From contig JAHHID010000001.1 of NCBI GenBank assembly GCA_019359015.1, forward strand, positions 105,274 through 169,273: DNA of 64,000 bases, written 5' to 3'. A program made the translations under genes and the position numbers. The notes under the pieces are model-generated. The model made no database searches. It was not told the origin of the DNA and was given only the letters and a program-made list of their open reading frames with translations. How positions within the stretch are numbered: the stretch's first letter is position 1; each line of letters starts with the position of its first letter. Shown one piece after another: positions 24,644 to 33,202 of the stretch. This DNA comes from Spirirestis rafaelensis WJT71-NPBG6. Lineage in GTDB: Bacteria; Cyanobacteriota; Cyanobacteriia; Cyanobacteriales; Nostocaceae.

Positions 24644-25801
24644 ATGTCACAGAAAAAAGAGGCTTTAAATTTCGTAATCTTACTCGGAATTGTCAGCCTT
24701 TGCGCTGATGCGACTTATGAAGGGGCGCGTAGCATTACGGGGGCTTATCTTGGGGTTTTGGGCGCTAGCGGTACTGTGGTGGGGCTGGTAGCGGGTTTAG
24801 GTGAGTTGATTGGCTATGGCTTTCGCTTAGTTATCGGTTATCTCAGCGACCAGACGCGAAAATATTGGGGAATCACCACACTCGGTTATTTTATTAATAC
24901 GGCAGTTGTACCGCTTTTAGCCTTAGCTGGACGCTGGGAAGTTGCTGCGGGGTTGATGATTGCTGAACGAACGGGCAAAGCAATTCGCACTCCTCCGCGA
25001 GATGTGCTGCTTTCCCATGCTGCTAGTCAAGTCGGCAGGGGGTTTGGCTTTGGCTTGCATGAAGCGATGGATCAGATTGGTGCTGTGATGGGACCACTGT
25101 CTGTGGCAGCGGTACTTTATTTCCACGGAGGGTATCAGGGTGGCTTTGCAATTTTGATTGTGCCAGCAGTACTAGGGTTAATTGTGCTTTTGATAGGACA
25201 ACGACTTTATCCAAATCCCCGCGATTTTGAAGTGGACACACCAACACTCAAAGGGGAGGGTTTGCCACGAGTCTTTTGGATTTATCTTGCTGCTGTTGCA
25301 CTAGTTGCAGCTGGGTATGCAGATTTTCCCCTCATAGCCTATCACTTACAGAGTAAAGCGATCGCTAGTAATCAAACCATTCCCTTACTTTATGCTGTGG
25401 CGATGGCTGTTGACGCTGTAGCCGCACTGATATTTGGGCGTTTGTTTGACCGCAGTGGTATTTCTATCCTGACGATCGCAGTTTTTTTGTCGTTCATGTT
25501 TGCCCCGTTAGTTTTCTTAGGAAGCAGCAATTTTGCCTTTGCGGGAATGATTTTGTGGGGTGTGGGAATGGGGGCACAAGAATCGATTATGAAAGCTGCG
25601 GTTGCTGGGATGGTGCCAATGGACAAACGCGCTTCTGCTTATGGTATCTTTAGCGCTGGTTATGGCTTATCCTGGTTTTTTGGTAGCGCTTTAATGGGAA
25701 TTTTGTACGATCGCTCAGTTATGTGGCTAGTTGTGTTTTCAGTCATCAGTCAACTTGCAGCGATTCCCATTTTTCTGCTGCTAAGAAGACACCGCACATA
25801 A
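24644..25801 (+). CDS. MFS transporter
   Basis: A 385-residue integral membrane protein with about 12 helices. The MFS loop 2-3 region is GYLSDQTRKYWGI (about 64-76), and a matching segment in the second half is GRLFDRSGISIL. The N-terminus is SLCADATYEGARSITGAYLG. Substrate unknown. It starts 40 bp after hypB in the same direction with no evident terminator between, so partial co-transcription is possible. It ends 1 bp before the convergent small gene. Confidence 0.85.
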   Translation: MSQKKEALNFVILLGIVSLCADATYEGARSITGAYLGVLGASGTVVGLVAGLGELIGYGFRLVIGYLSDQTRKYWGITTLGYFINTAVVPLLALAGRWEVAAGLMIAERTGKAIRTPPRDVLLSHAASQVGRGFGFGLHEAMDQIGAVMGPLSVAAVLYFHGGYQGGFAILIVPAVLGLIVLLIGQRLYPNPRDFEVDTPTLKGEGLPRVFWIYLAAVALVAAGYADFPLIAYHLQSKAIASNQTIPLLYAVAMAVDAVAALIFGRLFDRSGISILTIAVFLSFMFAPLVFLGSSNFAFAGMILWGVGMGAQESIMKAAVAGMVPMDKRASAYGIFSAGYGLSWFFGSALMGILYDRSVMWLVVFSVISQLAAIPIFLLLRRHRT

Positions 25802-25802
25802 G

Positions 25803-26174
25803 TTAAAGCCAATCTCGATAAGCTGAGATTTCGTTGACGCTAATTTCAAACGCACCCCCTTTGCCAAATGGGGGATAAACGCGGATGTTAGCGTTACTAG
25901 AAAATCGCTCCAGTCGATTGCCAAATTGAGGAATGTTGCTGACTATATGCCAGTAAGATACGATGTCGGGGCTGTCAATTGTTAAAGTCAGGGTATTGGC
26001 GTTTGTGGCGATGTACCAGTGACAATTAGACAATAATCTTCGCGTAATGCGATCGCATGCTTGATAAAAGCATCTGCCAGTAGATTGTTCTAGCTCTTGA
26101 TGCAGCATTCTATCAAGTTTTGTCACCTCTGTTGGCGGTAAATCATCCGCAGGTAGTGAGGGTGGTTTACACAT
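25803..26174 (-). CDS. Hypothetical protein, 123 aa, coupled to the luciferase-like gene
   Basis: An alpha/beta protein without signal or membrane segments. Conserved-looking parts are LDRMLHQELEQSTGRCFYQACDRI and LTIDSPDIVSYWHIVSNIPQFGNRLERFS, with SNANIRVYPPFGKGG near the end. The family is not recognised. Its start overlaps the stop of the luciferase-like gene by 8 bp, which indicates translational coupling and a shared job. The other side is convergent with the MFS gene. Confidence 0.65.
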   Translation of the reverse strand: MCKPPSLPADDLPPTEVTKLDRMLHQELEQSTGRCFYQACDRITRRLLSNCHWYIATNANTLTLTIDSPDIVSYWHIVSNIPQFGNRLERFSSNANIRVYPPFGKGGAFEISVNEISAYRDWL

Positions 26175-27171
26175 AATTTTGCACCTCCTGGTTGTAGCGA
26201 GTCAAACTCTCTAGGTTTTTTTGCAAATCAAAAGACGAGGGTTTGAGTGCCAGCGTGCCTATATTTAATTCATCCTGAAATTTTTTGATTTTGTCGCGAC
26301 AAGTAGCCACATCACCAATAATCGAATTCTCAATCAAATAGTCTTCATCAAAACAAATGTTGTCGCGGTCGAACGGCTTGGCTTTTTGATTGAGGCTGCC
26401 TTGCATGAGTTGGGCAGAATTCGCTTTCATTTTCAGGCTGTATTTGCGGATAAAAGGCATCGCTTCATTCACCGCTTCATCGTATGTCTTGGCAGCAAAA
26501 AAGAAGCGTGCCAGCATCAGATTTTCAGAACCGCTGGAATTTAAGGCACGATATTTGCCAACAGTATTCTTCAATCTATTAAGTGAAAATGGCGGTCCCC
26601 CCATCAAACCGAAAGAATGTTTTGCCGCAAAGGCTACCCCATCATCATCGCCAGTTGCCACAAACACGGGAATTTTCGGTTGCAATGGTTTCGGGTAAAT
26701 TGTCAACTTCGCACATTGATAATATTGCCCGTTAAAGGTGACATCCCTTTCATATAACAACTGCTGAATCATCGCCATCGCTTCTAACATTTTGGGACGA
26801 GATTCACTCGCTGCTGTGGCAAAATGCTTGTTTTGTTGCGGAAACGGTCCACCTTTGGCAATTCCAAATATCAATCGTCCATTGCATAAATTATCCAATG
26901 TAGCAATATCCTCGGCTACTCGAATTGGGTTATGAAACGCCAGCAACACCGCTCCAGTCCCTAATCGAATTGTGTGAGTAACGCCTGCTAGGTGCGCCAA
27001 CAACATTAACATTGATGAACTGATATTCAATTCATTAAAATGATGTTCACTCACCCAGGCTTCCTCAAAGCCGAGGTATTCGGCGTGTTTTACCAGCGCG
27101 ACTTGCTCTTCGATGGCGCGATGGGCATCCTGGTAAGGATTTTCATAATTACAAAATAGTCCAATTTTCAT
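26167..27171 (-). CDS. LLM-class flavin-dependent oxidoreductase (luciferase-like monooxygenase)
   Basis: A TIM-barrel flavin oxidoreductase of about 334 residues. The N-terminal strand is MKIGLFCNYENPYQDA, followed by WVSEHHFNEL (the family's SEHH motif), RLGTGAVLLAFHNPIRVAEDIATLDNLCNGRLIFGIAKGG and a later FGLMGGPPFSLNRLKN. It uses FMN or F420 with an unknown substrate. The start at 27171 is chosen over the longer frame (27219), which would overlap the preceding gene and add a non-conserved leader. Both neighbours are small genes of unknown function in the same direction, forming a three-gene unit. Confidence 0.82.
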   Translation of the reverse strand: MKIGLFCNYENPYQDAHRAIEEQVALVKHAEYLGFEEAWVSEHHFNELNISSSMLMLLAHLAGVTHTIRLGTGAVLLAFHNPIRVAEDIATLDNLCNGRLIFGIAKGGPFPQQNKHFATAASESRPKMLEAMAMIQQLLYERDVTFNGQYYQCAKLTIYPKPLQPKIPVFVATGDDDGVAFAAKHSFGLMGGPPFSLNRLKNTVGKYRALNSSGSENLMLARFFFAAKTYDEAVNEAMPFIRKYSLKMKANSAQLMQGSLNQKAKPFDRDNICFDEDYLIENSIIGDVATCRDKIKKFQDELNIGTLALKPSSFDLQKNLESLTRYNQEVQNYV

Positions 27172-27188
27172 GGCGATCGCTATTATTT

Positions 27189-27524
27189 CTAAGTTGCGAC
27201 CCAATGCAAATCTAACCACAAGCGTGGATGTGCCTGCTTTAGTTTTGACATCGGATCGCGTAGCAGTCGTGAGGCATTCAGAAATACCACCTGAACTAAC
27301 CCCATGTTGTCTGCTACTTCTCTAAGTACATCTTTTTTAGCTTGCACAGAAGTCAATATTTCGGCAGAGCAATAAATCCCTATGTACTGCAAGCGTTTAG
27401 GAGGTCGTCCCCAATAACAGGTGATGACTTTCACATAACAGCCGTGTAACAATTCCCCTAATTGTGGGTAATAATCTTCCACGACTCTGATGAATTCTTT
27501 GGCTAGGATATCTTCAGTAATCAT
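27189..27524 (-). CDS. Hypothetical protein, 111 aa
   Basis: A soluble alpha/beta protein: an N-terminal helix MITEDILAKEFIRVVEDYYP, then strands VKVITCYWGRPPKRLQYIG, helix DVLREVADNMGLVQVVFLN and a C-terminal LWLDLHWVAT. No motif recognised. It is first of the three-gene unit with the luciferase-like oxidoreductase (17-bp gap) and the 123-aa protein. Confidence 0.6.
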   Translation of the reverse strand: MITEDILAKEFIRVVEDYYPQLGELLHGCYVKVITCYWGRPPKRLQYIGIYCSAEILTSVQAKKDVLREVADNMGLVQVVFLNASRLLRDPMSKLKQAHPRLWLDLHWVAT

Positions 27525-27851
27525 TACAAAACATATTTTTCGTAGCGATCATCACATTAGTTAATATAACATATTTCTGTCAACCTAAGCTGACAAAAAG
27601 CCCATTTTTATTAATGTTTTATAATTAAAATTAAACAATAGGAGGTATGCCTATAGCAATACCTCCTATCAATTTGATATAGCACCCAAACTTTTTTAAA
27701 CTTGCCTTTCACTGAAAGAAAATTCAAATGTAGCGCCAATCCAGTCAAGGCAGTTCAATAATTTAAATTGATTGTTTCAGGAAAACATCAGAAGTGCAAT
27801 GTGGAAAATTTATCATTCAAAGTTTTCACTTCTAACAATCATTAATGGTGA
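27525..27851. other. Intergenic region
   Basis: AT-rich. An inverted repeat ATAGGAGGTATGCC / AATACCTCCTATCA (about 27640-27670) forms a GATAGGAGGTAT-type hairpin that could end transcription or form an mRNA structure. No gene seen. Confidence 0.4.
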
Positions 27852-28163
27852 TTATCGAGCATTACGCTCTGACACTAAAACCTCTGCTACCAATTCTGGC
27901 AAATCCATGAGGTCAACATATCCATCTGAACCACGCATAGGAGAGATAAATGTATAGTTTGGATCACACTCTCCATTGTCGTAGACTTGAATAAACCACC
28001 TATCAGCAAATCCGGCAATGCCAAGTTCCACAATGTACCAACACTCGCCAATCAAACGAGAGTTAAAGATTGTAAACCATTCTCTATTTGGTTCGGAAAC
28101 ATTCCAATCTGCCATTAGGAACTCTAATGCGATTTGTCCGGCATCAATAGAAGTCAATAGCAT
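27852..28163 (-). CDS. Hypothetical protein, 103 aa
   Basis: A soluble, acidic protein: SIDAGQIALEFLMADWNVSE, FTIFNSRLIGECWYIVELGI, FIQVYDNGECDPNYTFISP and YVDLMDLPELVAEVLVSE. The beta-rich pattern with an acidic surface is reminiscent of immunity-type proteins, but I cannot assign a family. It is last of three minus-strand genes, 2 bp after the preceding one. Confidence 0.6.
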   Translation of the reverse strand: MLLTSIDAGQIALEFLMADWNVSEPNREWFTIFNSRLIGECWYIVELGIAGFADRWFIQVYDNGECDPNYTFISPMRGSDGYVDLMDLPELVAEVLVSERNAR

Positions 28164-28165
28164 TT

Positions 28166-28429
28166 CTACTCCTTATTTGAAACTTCAGGATATAACCCTA
28201 ATTCCTTCGCTAGCTCACGCGCAACAAAGAATAAAAACTCCGCACCATCTTGATTTCCTTCGTGAGCAAACATAGTTCCTACTTGCATCATTGCTTGCAC
28301 TAAGCCACTATCAATTAATTCTGGCTCTTGCTGTAAAACTTCCGGTTCCTGACCGTTAGGACACTTAAGTAGCCGATCAATTAAATCAAAATACAGATTT
28401 TGACGTTGTTCTTGGGTTTGCTGTGTCAT
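28166..28429 (-). CDS. Small helical protein resembling the N-terminal module of cyanobacterial TPR-CHAT proteins
   Basis: Start set at 28429 (MTQQTQEQRQNLYFDL), with AAGAG upstream; the longer frame adds an unlike leader. The 87 residues (LIDRLLKCPNGQEPEVLQQ, ELIDSGLVQAMMQVGTMFA, NQDGAEFLFFVARELAKEL) match, from memory, the short N-terminal segment found in many cyanobacterial CHAT/TPR proteins, here standing alone. No catalytic residues. It lies between a two-helix membrane protein and the 103-aa protein. Confidence 0.6.
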   Translation of the reverse strand: MTQQTQEQRQNLYFDLIDRLLKCPNGQEPEVLQQEPELIDSGLVQAMMQVGTMFAHEGNQDGAEFLFFVARELAKELGLYPEVSNKE

Positions 28430-28455
28430 GGTTACTCTTGTTGATTTAGAATCGT

Positions 28456-28872
28456 TTATTGCTCGATGCTTTGCTGCCAAAGTCTTTCTAACATTTCTAT
28501 CTGTTCTTGCAAAACTGCTGCCCGATATACAAGATACCTATCGTAGAAAAGAATTCCTAAGCCAACACAAATAGGGACAAACAAGAAAAACCATTCCAAC
28601 ATCCTGGCAATTTTATATTGCTCAACAGTAGTTAGTATTTCTTGGGCAGGGTTGGGTTTTGTATCTTCTGGCTTAGTAGTTAATAAGCTTTGGTGCAGTG
28701 CTTCCTCAGTCGCTTTATCTGTACCAATTTGATTAACTCCATAAGTTGAATTCTTTATTTGTAATAACTCGATATTTCGTCCCCAAATTATGCCAAATAC
28801 TACTACCCCTGGAGAAAGCACTGCTAAAGTTACTAAACAAACTGTGATAATATTTACAATTCTGGATCTCAT
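28456..28872 (-). CDS. Two-helix membrane protein, 138 aa
   Basis: Membrane helices lie at about residues 7-30 (IITVCLVTLAVLSPGVVVFGIIW) and about 93-112 (MLEWFFLFVPICVGLGILFYD), with a polar loop of about 60 residues between and a Glu-rich helical tail (LQEQIEMLERLWQQS). The loop probably faces the periplasm. The ATG at 28872 is chosen rather than a TTG six codons upstream. It is first in a three-gene minus-strand unit. Function unknown. Confidence 0.6.
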   Translation of the reverse strand: MRSRIVNIITVCLVTLAVLSPGVVVFGIIWGRNIELLQIKNSTYGVNQIGTDKATEEALHQSLLTTKPEDTKPNPAQEILTTVEQYKIARMLEWFFLFVPICVGLGILFYDRYLVYRAAVLQEQIEMLERLWQQSIEQ

Positions 28873-29260
28873 CTTGAGTCTTCGTTGCAAGGCAGTATCT
28901 ACCCAGTGAGCAAATATTTTTTACGGTTTATACAAGCACTAAGCTTTGGCAAATAAAAGTCTGGCTTAAGCGTGCAAAATATAAATATCCGAATTAAGAA
29001 AGCACTACTGACAGGAGCGACGCACATCTTTCCCTCCTCTACAACAGGGGGTTAAGAAGTCCCCCCTCGTTCTTCAAGTTTGCACTCTCAGAATGTCGGG
29101 GGGTAGAGGGGAATCTCTGCGTAAATCCTATTAGTTTTATATCAGTCGTCTCTGCACACAACTATTTATCTGTGTGGATTAAGATTATTAAATTAATTAG
29201 TTTTGTACTCAAAGCATGCAATTGTTATCTGATAAGACTTACAAAAATTTGTTGGGGTAT

Positions 29261-29326
29261 GGGTACTAGTATTTTTGGGTTGGGGTACTAGTATTTACGC
29301 TCTGGGGTTCTAGCATTTGTGTACTC
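29261..29326. repeat. Three tandem 22-bp repeats upstream of cysK
   Basis: Copies at 29261-29282, 29283-29304 and 29305-29326 begin GGGTACTAGTATTT, GGGTACTAGTATTT and GGGTTCTAGCATTT. The first 14 bases are conserved and the last 8 vary. A 22-bp period puts the sites about two helical turns apart, as for iteron-like protein-binding sites. Confidence 0.75.
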
Positions 29327-29742
29327 AACATCAAACCTATCCAGGCTTTGATAAAAGACTGTTTTTGAGCTAATTTCACACAAGAGAAAGTTTGTACTCA
29401 AAACAAATCATATTACTTGGTAAATATACACGCAATTAACTTAAAATGAATCAATAAAACATTAATATTACATTAAATATTTGCGTCTATTATCTACAAA
29501 AATTAAAAAATCATCTAAGCACTACAGAAATAACTTCCATTGATTTATAAAATGCTTTGTTAGTAAGGTACAGTTTTCAAGCCGAAAGCGAACAATTTTT
29601 CAATACTCAAACCCAATTTCACTTCTCTTCACAACTAAACTCCCAGATTCCCTACAACCCTTGCTCACTCTGCTCATGCTCAAATATTTTAAGTTTTCTG
29701 GGTAAGTTAGAGTATATAATTTATATATGTTTATAGATACAC

Positions 29743-29760
29743 TTGTACTCTTGGGTACAA
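29743..29760. promoter_or_regulatory. NtcA-type palindrome upstream of cysK
   Basis: TTGTAC and GTACAA arms flank TCTTGG, giving an exact GTA-N8-TAC match, the canonical NtcA box of cyanobacteria. It lies 129 bp upstream of the cysK start. No -10 box at the usual 22-23 bp spacing is obvious, so activation is unproven. Confidence 0.5.
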
Positions 29761-29888
29761 CTTACATCAACAACTCGTTCAAAGAAAGAAATTAGTAAAT
29801 TCAAATAGTAGGACACATATAAGCATCTAACTATAAGAGAATAAAATATGTGACACCTTACTAAGTTTAGAATTTTAGGAGTTAATTC

Positions 29889-30848
29889 GTGCGGATAGCT
29901 AAAGACGTAACAGAACTTATTGGACGGACTCCTTTAGTTGCTCTGAATAAGATCCCCCAAGCTGAAGGATGTGTAGCCAGAATTGTAGCGAAGCTGGAAG
30001 GAATGAACCCAGCGGCTTCAGTCAAAGACCGCATCGGCATCAGCATGGTGCAGCAGGCAGAAACAACAGGCTGGATTACGCCAGGAAAAACCATTTTAGT
30101 TGAGCCAACCTCTGGTAATACCGGGATTGCACTCGCAATGGTGGCAGCAGCGCGTGGCTACAGTTTGATTTTAACAATGCCAGAAACGATGAGTTTAGAA
30201 AGACGCGCCATGCTACGCGCTTATGGTGCTTCTTTGGAGTTAACTCCAGGGGCAGAGGGAATGCGAGGCGCAATTCGTAAAGCAGAAGAAATTGTCGCTA
30301 AAACTCCCAATGCTTTTATGCTGCAACAGTTCCGCAACCCAGCAAATCCCGAAATTCACCGAAAAACTACTGCCGAAGAAATTTGGGAAGATACAGATGG
30401 GGAAGTGGATATTCTCATTGCTGGGGTAGGTACCGGCGGAACGATTACTGGAGTTGCGGAAGTAATTAAACAACGCAAACCAAGTTTTCAGGCGATCGCA
30501 GTTGAACCTAGCAATAGCCCCGTCCTCTCCGGTGGTGAACCGGGCGCACATAAAATTCAAGGCATTGGTGCCGGATTTGTCCCAACGATTCTCCGTACTG
30601 AACTCATTGACGAAGTGATTAGAGTCAGTGACGATCAGGCGATGGCTTATGGGCGACGTCTGGCGAAAGAAGAAGGATTGTTGTCTGGTATATCCTCCGG
30701 TGCTGCTTTATATGCAGCAATTCAGGTCGCTAAACGCCCAGAAAACGCCGATCGCTTAATCGTCATGATTCAGCCTTCTTACGGCGAACGCTACCTTAGC
30801 ACCCCCATGTTCCAAAACTTGGAAATGGAACCTACCGCTGTTCGTTAG
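29889..30848 (+). CDS. cysK: Cysteine synthase A (O-acetylserine sulfhydrylase)
   Basis: A 319-residue PLP enzyme that makes cysteine from O-acetylserine and sulfide. The PLP lysine is in [10 protein letters not shown] (about residue 41-42), substrate loop TSGNTG (about 70-75), phosphate loop GTGGTITG (about 178-185) and the PLP-N1 serine region SGISSGAA (about 262). Length is normal. It starts with GTG behind TTTAGGAG. The long upstream region with an NtcA-like palindrome suggests nitrogen or heterocyst control, and the nif-related genes downstream fit a demand for cysteine sulfur. Confidence 0.93.
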   Translation: MRIAKDVTELIGRTPLVALNKIPQAEGCVARIVAKLEGMNPAASVKDRIGISMVQQAETTGWITPGKTILVEPTSGNTGIALAMVAAARGYSLILTMPETMSLERRAMLRAYGASLELTPGAEGMRGAIRKAEEIVAKTPNAFMLQQFRNPANPEIHRKTTAEEIWEDTDGEVDILIAGVGTGGTITGVAEVIKQRKPSFQAIAVEPSNSPVLSGGEPGAHKIQGIGAGFVPTILRTELIDEVIRVSDDQAMAYGRRLAKEEGLLSGISSGAALYAAIQVAKRPENADRLIVMIQPSYGERYLSTPMFQNLEMEPTAVR

Positions 30849-30870
30849 GGAGATTAGGGGAGTGGGGGGC

Positions 30871-30917
30871 AAGGAGGCAAGGAGACAAGGAGACAAGGAG
30901 ACAAGGAGACAAGGAGG
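30871..30917. repeat. Tandem octamer repeat
   Basis: AAGGAGAC is repeated about six times with minor changes and is followed by a C-rich run with CTCCCC repeats (30938-30995). It lies between the convergent cysK and ArsC-like genes. Confidence 0.85.
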
Positions 30918-31000
30918 AATTTCTCTGTTATCTCCCCATCCCCCCCTCTCCCCCTCTCCCCATCTCCCCATCTCCCCTACTCCCCCACCCCCCACATGTT

Positions 31001-31465
31001 TTAATGCTTGCACTTACCTTGGTGATGGTGTTCATGATCATGACCGTGGGCACAGCCTTGTAGGTCTTGGTTCATGAGTTTTTCGCTCATTTCTTGCAGG
31101 GACTCATCCGCAGCGGTTAAACCAATCCAAGCATTAATTTTTTCGACATCGAAACCGGCTTCACGGCGATCGCCTATTTGAATCAAAGGACGGCGAATTA
31201 ACAGCGGATCGCGCAGCATCAATATTAAAGCAGTTTGTGCGTCTAATTTTTCTGGATCTACCTCACCAGATTTTACCGCTGGAGCAGCGCGGTTAATCCA
31301 TTCAACCACAGGGCGATCGCCAAAAAAGGAGCGCAAACGCTCAACTGTCCAAGCTTCAGTTAACAGATTATACGGCACAACTTCATGACCTGCGGCTGTC
31401 AGCAGAGTTTTCTGTTTAGTATTGTTTTTGCAGCCTGGTTTTTCATAGAAAATTACCCTTGCCAT
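31001..31465 (-). CDS. Nitrogenase-associated ArsC/Spx-like protein with His-rich tail
   Basis: A 154-residue thioredoxin-fold protein. The core (residues 1-125; MARVIFYEKPGCKNNTKQK, VVEWINRAAPAVKSG, LMLRDPLLIRRPLIQ) matches the nitrogenase-associated branch of the ArsC family. The first Cys of the usual CX5R motif is there (PGCKNNTK) but the Arg is not, so arsenate reduction is unlikely. The last 20 residues (GCAHGHDHEHHHQGKCKH) are rich in His and Cys and probably bind metal. The role in nitrogen fixation is known only from association. It is the most distal of the minus-strand nif/heterocyst group. Confidence 0.85.
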   Translation of the reverse strand: MARVIFYEKPGCKNNTKQKTLLTAAGHEVVPYNLLTEAWTVERLRSFFGDRPVVEWINRAAPAVKSGEVDPEKLDAQTALILMLRDPLLIRRPLIQIGDRREAGFDVEKINAWIGLTAADESLQEMSEKLMNQDLQGCAHGHDHEHHHQGKCKH

Positions 31466-31782
31466 TGAATTATCTCCTTAATAAGTACGTACGTAAATAT
31501 ATAGCGCTTCTCGGTTGAGTCAAGTAAAGTCAGACCTAAGCCCCAACCCCCTTTTCTACAAGGCAAGGGGGAGATGTAGAGACGCGATCTATCGCATCTC
31601 TACACAGTTGGAGAGAGGTCAATCTTACACATCACATCAAGCGTGCAAACTGCTATAAACAAAAATCATTTGAATAGACATTACCTAGCATCAGCAACTT
31701 TCTTAGATAATGCCTAATCATACATAAATTCTACTTAATATAATTATAGATTTGCTATTAATAATTATCAATATATTATTAA
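31466..31782. other. Intergenic region with a dispersed hairpin
   Basis: A GAGACGCGAT-CTA-TCGCATCTC hairpin (about 31577-31600) belongs to the same dispersed family as the core of the 33.1-kb MITE. It is followed by AT-rich sequence upstream of the ArsC-like gene that probably holds its promoter. Confidence 0.45.
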
Positions 31783-32394
31783 TTAAAACTTTTTCGCAGT
31801 TTTACTAACTATGTCAAACTGAAATCTTTCCTTAGGGTCAGTTTCGCCATAAATATTAAAAGTAACAGTTGGTTCATCACCCACCGCTTCCACGCTATGA
31901 ATTGCATCAGGAGTAAAGCTAATAATATTCCCTGGTTCTAAAGTTATCTCCCCCGTCATTTCAATTTTATCTGGAAATTCTGTACTAGGACTTCTTTGCC
32001 AACAAGTAGTTTTTTCCTGTCCTTTTAATACCGCTACTACTCCCCAAGTCCCGTGGTTGTGAATCGGTGATTTTATTCCTGGTAAAAATGTTACCACTTG
32101 CACAGTTAAAGGAAAACCTAACTCATCATATAGCAATAAAACAGAAGTACCAGTTTGTGGAGAAGGCTCTAGTTTTTGACTTTGCACCCAGTAAGAATTA
32201 GTAACCAATCGTCTTACCAGCATCCGAATTTCTGGAAGGCGACTTGATTCGTCGTCAACGTTATTAAGAACATCTTCCACCTCAGTTAGAAACCGATACA
32301 GGCGATAATTCTCTCTTAATAAATCCCATTGTCTGGGTGATTTACATGCTTGATATTGACCGTCTCCAGTTACAAGCCAATCTTTATTTTTCAT
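31783..32394 (-). CDS. Cupin protein of the cysteine dioxygenase-like family
   Basis: A 203-residue cupin. An N-terminal helical part (residues 1-80) precedes the barrel, with metal ligands in IHNHGTWG (about 117-124) and the second His in DAIHSVEAVG (about 173). This pattern fits cysteine dioxygenase-type thiol dioxygenases; a cysteine substrate is inferred. It is part of the minus-strand set beside coxBAC, where a similar cupin lies in Anabaena-type genomes (from memory). Confidence 0.75.
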   Translation of the reverse strand: MKNKDWLVTGDGQYQACKSPRQWDLLRENYRLYRFLTEVEDVLNNVDDESSRLPEIRMLVRRLVTNSYWVQSQKLEPSPQTGTSVLLLYDELGFPLTVQVVTFLPGIKSPIHNHGTWGVVAVLKGQEKTTCWQRSPSTEFPDKIEMTGEITLEPGNIISFTPDAIHSVEAVGDEPTVTFNIYGETDPKERFQFDIVSKTAKKF

Positions 32395-32528
32395 AACTGA
32401 AAGCTGATAGTTGTTAATGATTGGTTCTTAGTTGGTAGTTTTTTGATCAGTGCGCGTAGGCGGACTTTGTTTGTGTAGCCCCAGTCTTCTAGACTGAGGG
32501 TGAATATATGTAGAGAATAACTACTATC

Positions 32529-33017
32529 TTATTCTTCATCCTCTTCGGCTGGGCGTGTCAAAATATCAAGTATAAGCCCCCCACCAAATTCTTTTTTATC
32601 ATCAACTTCTTTGACTCTGGCACTTATTTCTTTAGCTTTTGCTATCTCTCCCAGCTTTGCCAATACTAATCCTGAAGCGGCGTAAGCGGTTAAATATAGC
32701 CTAATTGAGGGGTTATCTTTGCGGCTAACTAATATTGGCTTCAGTTCTTGCCAATCATCAGGTAGGCTTTCGGAATTATGAATTTTATTTATAACTTTTA
32801 CTGCCATTTGCAGTGCTAGTAGATAATTATTTTTATAGTAAAAATATCTATATGCGGCAACTAATACGTCTAAATTATCTTGTGTTTGAGCTACAGCTTG
32901 CTGCATATACTTTTCTGATTCGGCGGTATTTTCCCAGTTTTTCGCGGCTAATATCAATAAATTCTTGATATCCTCTGGAACTTGAAACCATGAGAAACTT
33001 TCTGAGTCAACTTTCAT
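32529..33017 (-). CDS. TPR-like protein of the heterocyst cox neighbourhood
   Basis: A 162-residue all-helical protein with TPR-like pairs: NLLILAAKNWENTAESEKYM, VLVAAYRYFYYKNNYLLALQ and LYLTAYAASGLVLAKLGEIA, and an acidic end (PAEEDEE). No signal peptide. It lies between the cupin gene and a MITE-separated coxC. Similar short TPR proteins accompany nif genes in cyanobacteria. Exact role unknown. Confidence 0.7.
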   Translation of the reverse strand: MKVDSESFSWFQVPEDIKNLLILAAKNWENTAESEKYMQQAVAQTQDNLDVLVAAYRYFYYKNNYLLALQMAVKVINKIHNSESLPDDWQELKPILVSRKDNPSIRLYLTAYAASGLVLAKLGEIAKAKEISARVKEVDDKKEFGGGLILDILTRPAEEDEE

Positions 33018-33100
33018 AAAAATCTCCTTGATGGGGAATGAGTACTGGGTACAAATGGCTGGGTACTAGGGAAAAAATATTAAAAATAATCTTCTTAATC

Positions 33101-33202
33101 ACTAGTAGTCTGTCAAATTCATTTTGACGGTTAGAGAGACGCGATAAATCGCCGTCTCTACAGAAAATCTATCCGTCAATTGGTCTTTGGCATACTACTA
33201 GT
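33101..33202. mobile_element. MITE-like palindromic element, 102 bp
   Basis: The ends are near-perfect inverted repeats: ACTAGTAGT at the left and its complement at the right, extending over 30 bp each with 23 matches and including TTGACGG. A central hairpin (GAGACGCGAT...GCCGTCTC) fills the middle. The whole element can fold into one long hairpin. No coding capacity. It lies between the TPR-like gene and coxC. Confidence 0.65.

Larger units (their letters stand above)
28873..29888. other. Long regulatory-looking region upstream of cysK
   Basis: About 1 kb without a gene between divergent units. It holds three tandem 22-bp repeats (29261-29326), at least seven GTAC cores, several in TTGTACTC context (29205, 29321, 29394, 29745), an NtcA-like palindrome (29743-29760), AT-rich sequence, and AGGAG before the GTG start of cysK. 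Confidence 0.6.

Noticed and set aside
29261-29326. The 22-bp repeats as a replication origin (iterons)
   Set aside because: No replication initiator gene or DnaA-box cluster is nearby; a promoter role for cysK is simpler.
30756-31077. Open frames on both strands between cysK and the ArsC-like gene
   Set aside because: They are produced by the AAGGAGAC and CTCCCC tandem repeats.
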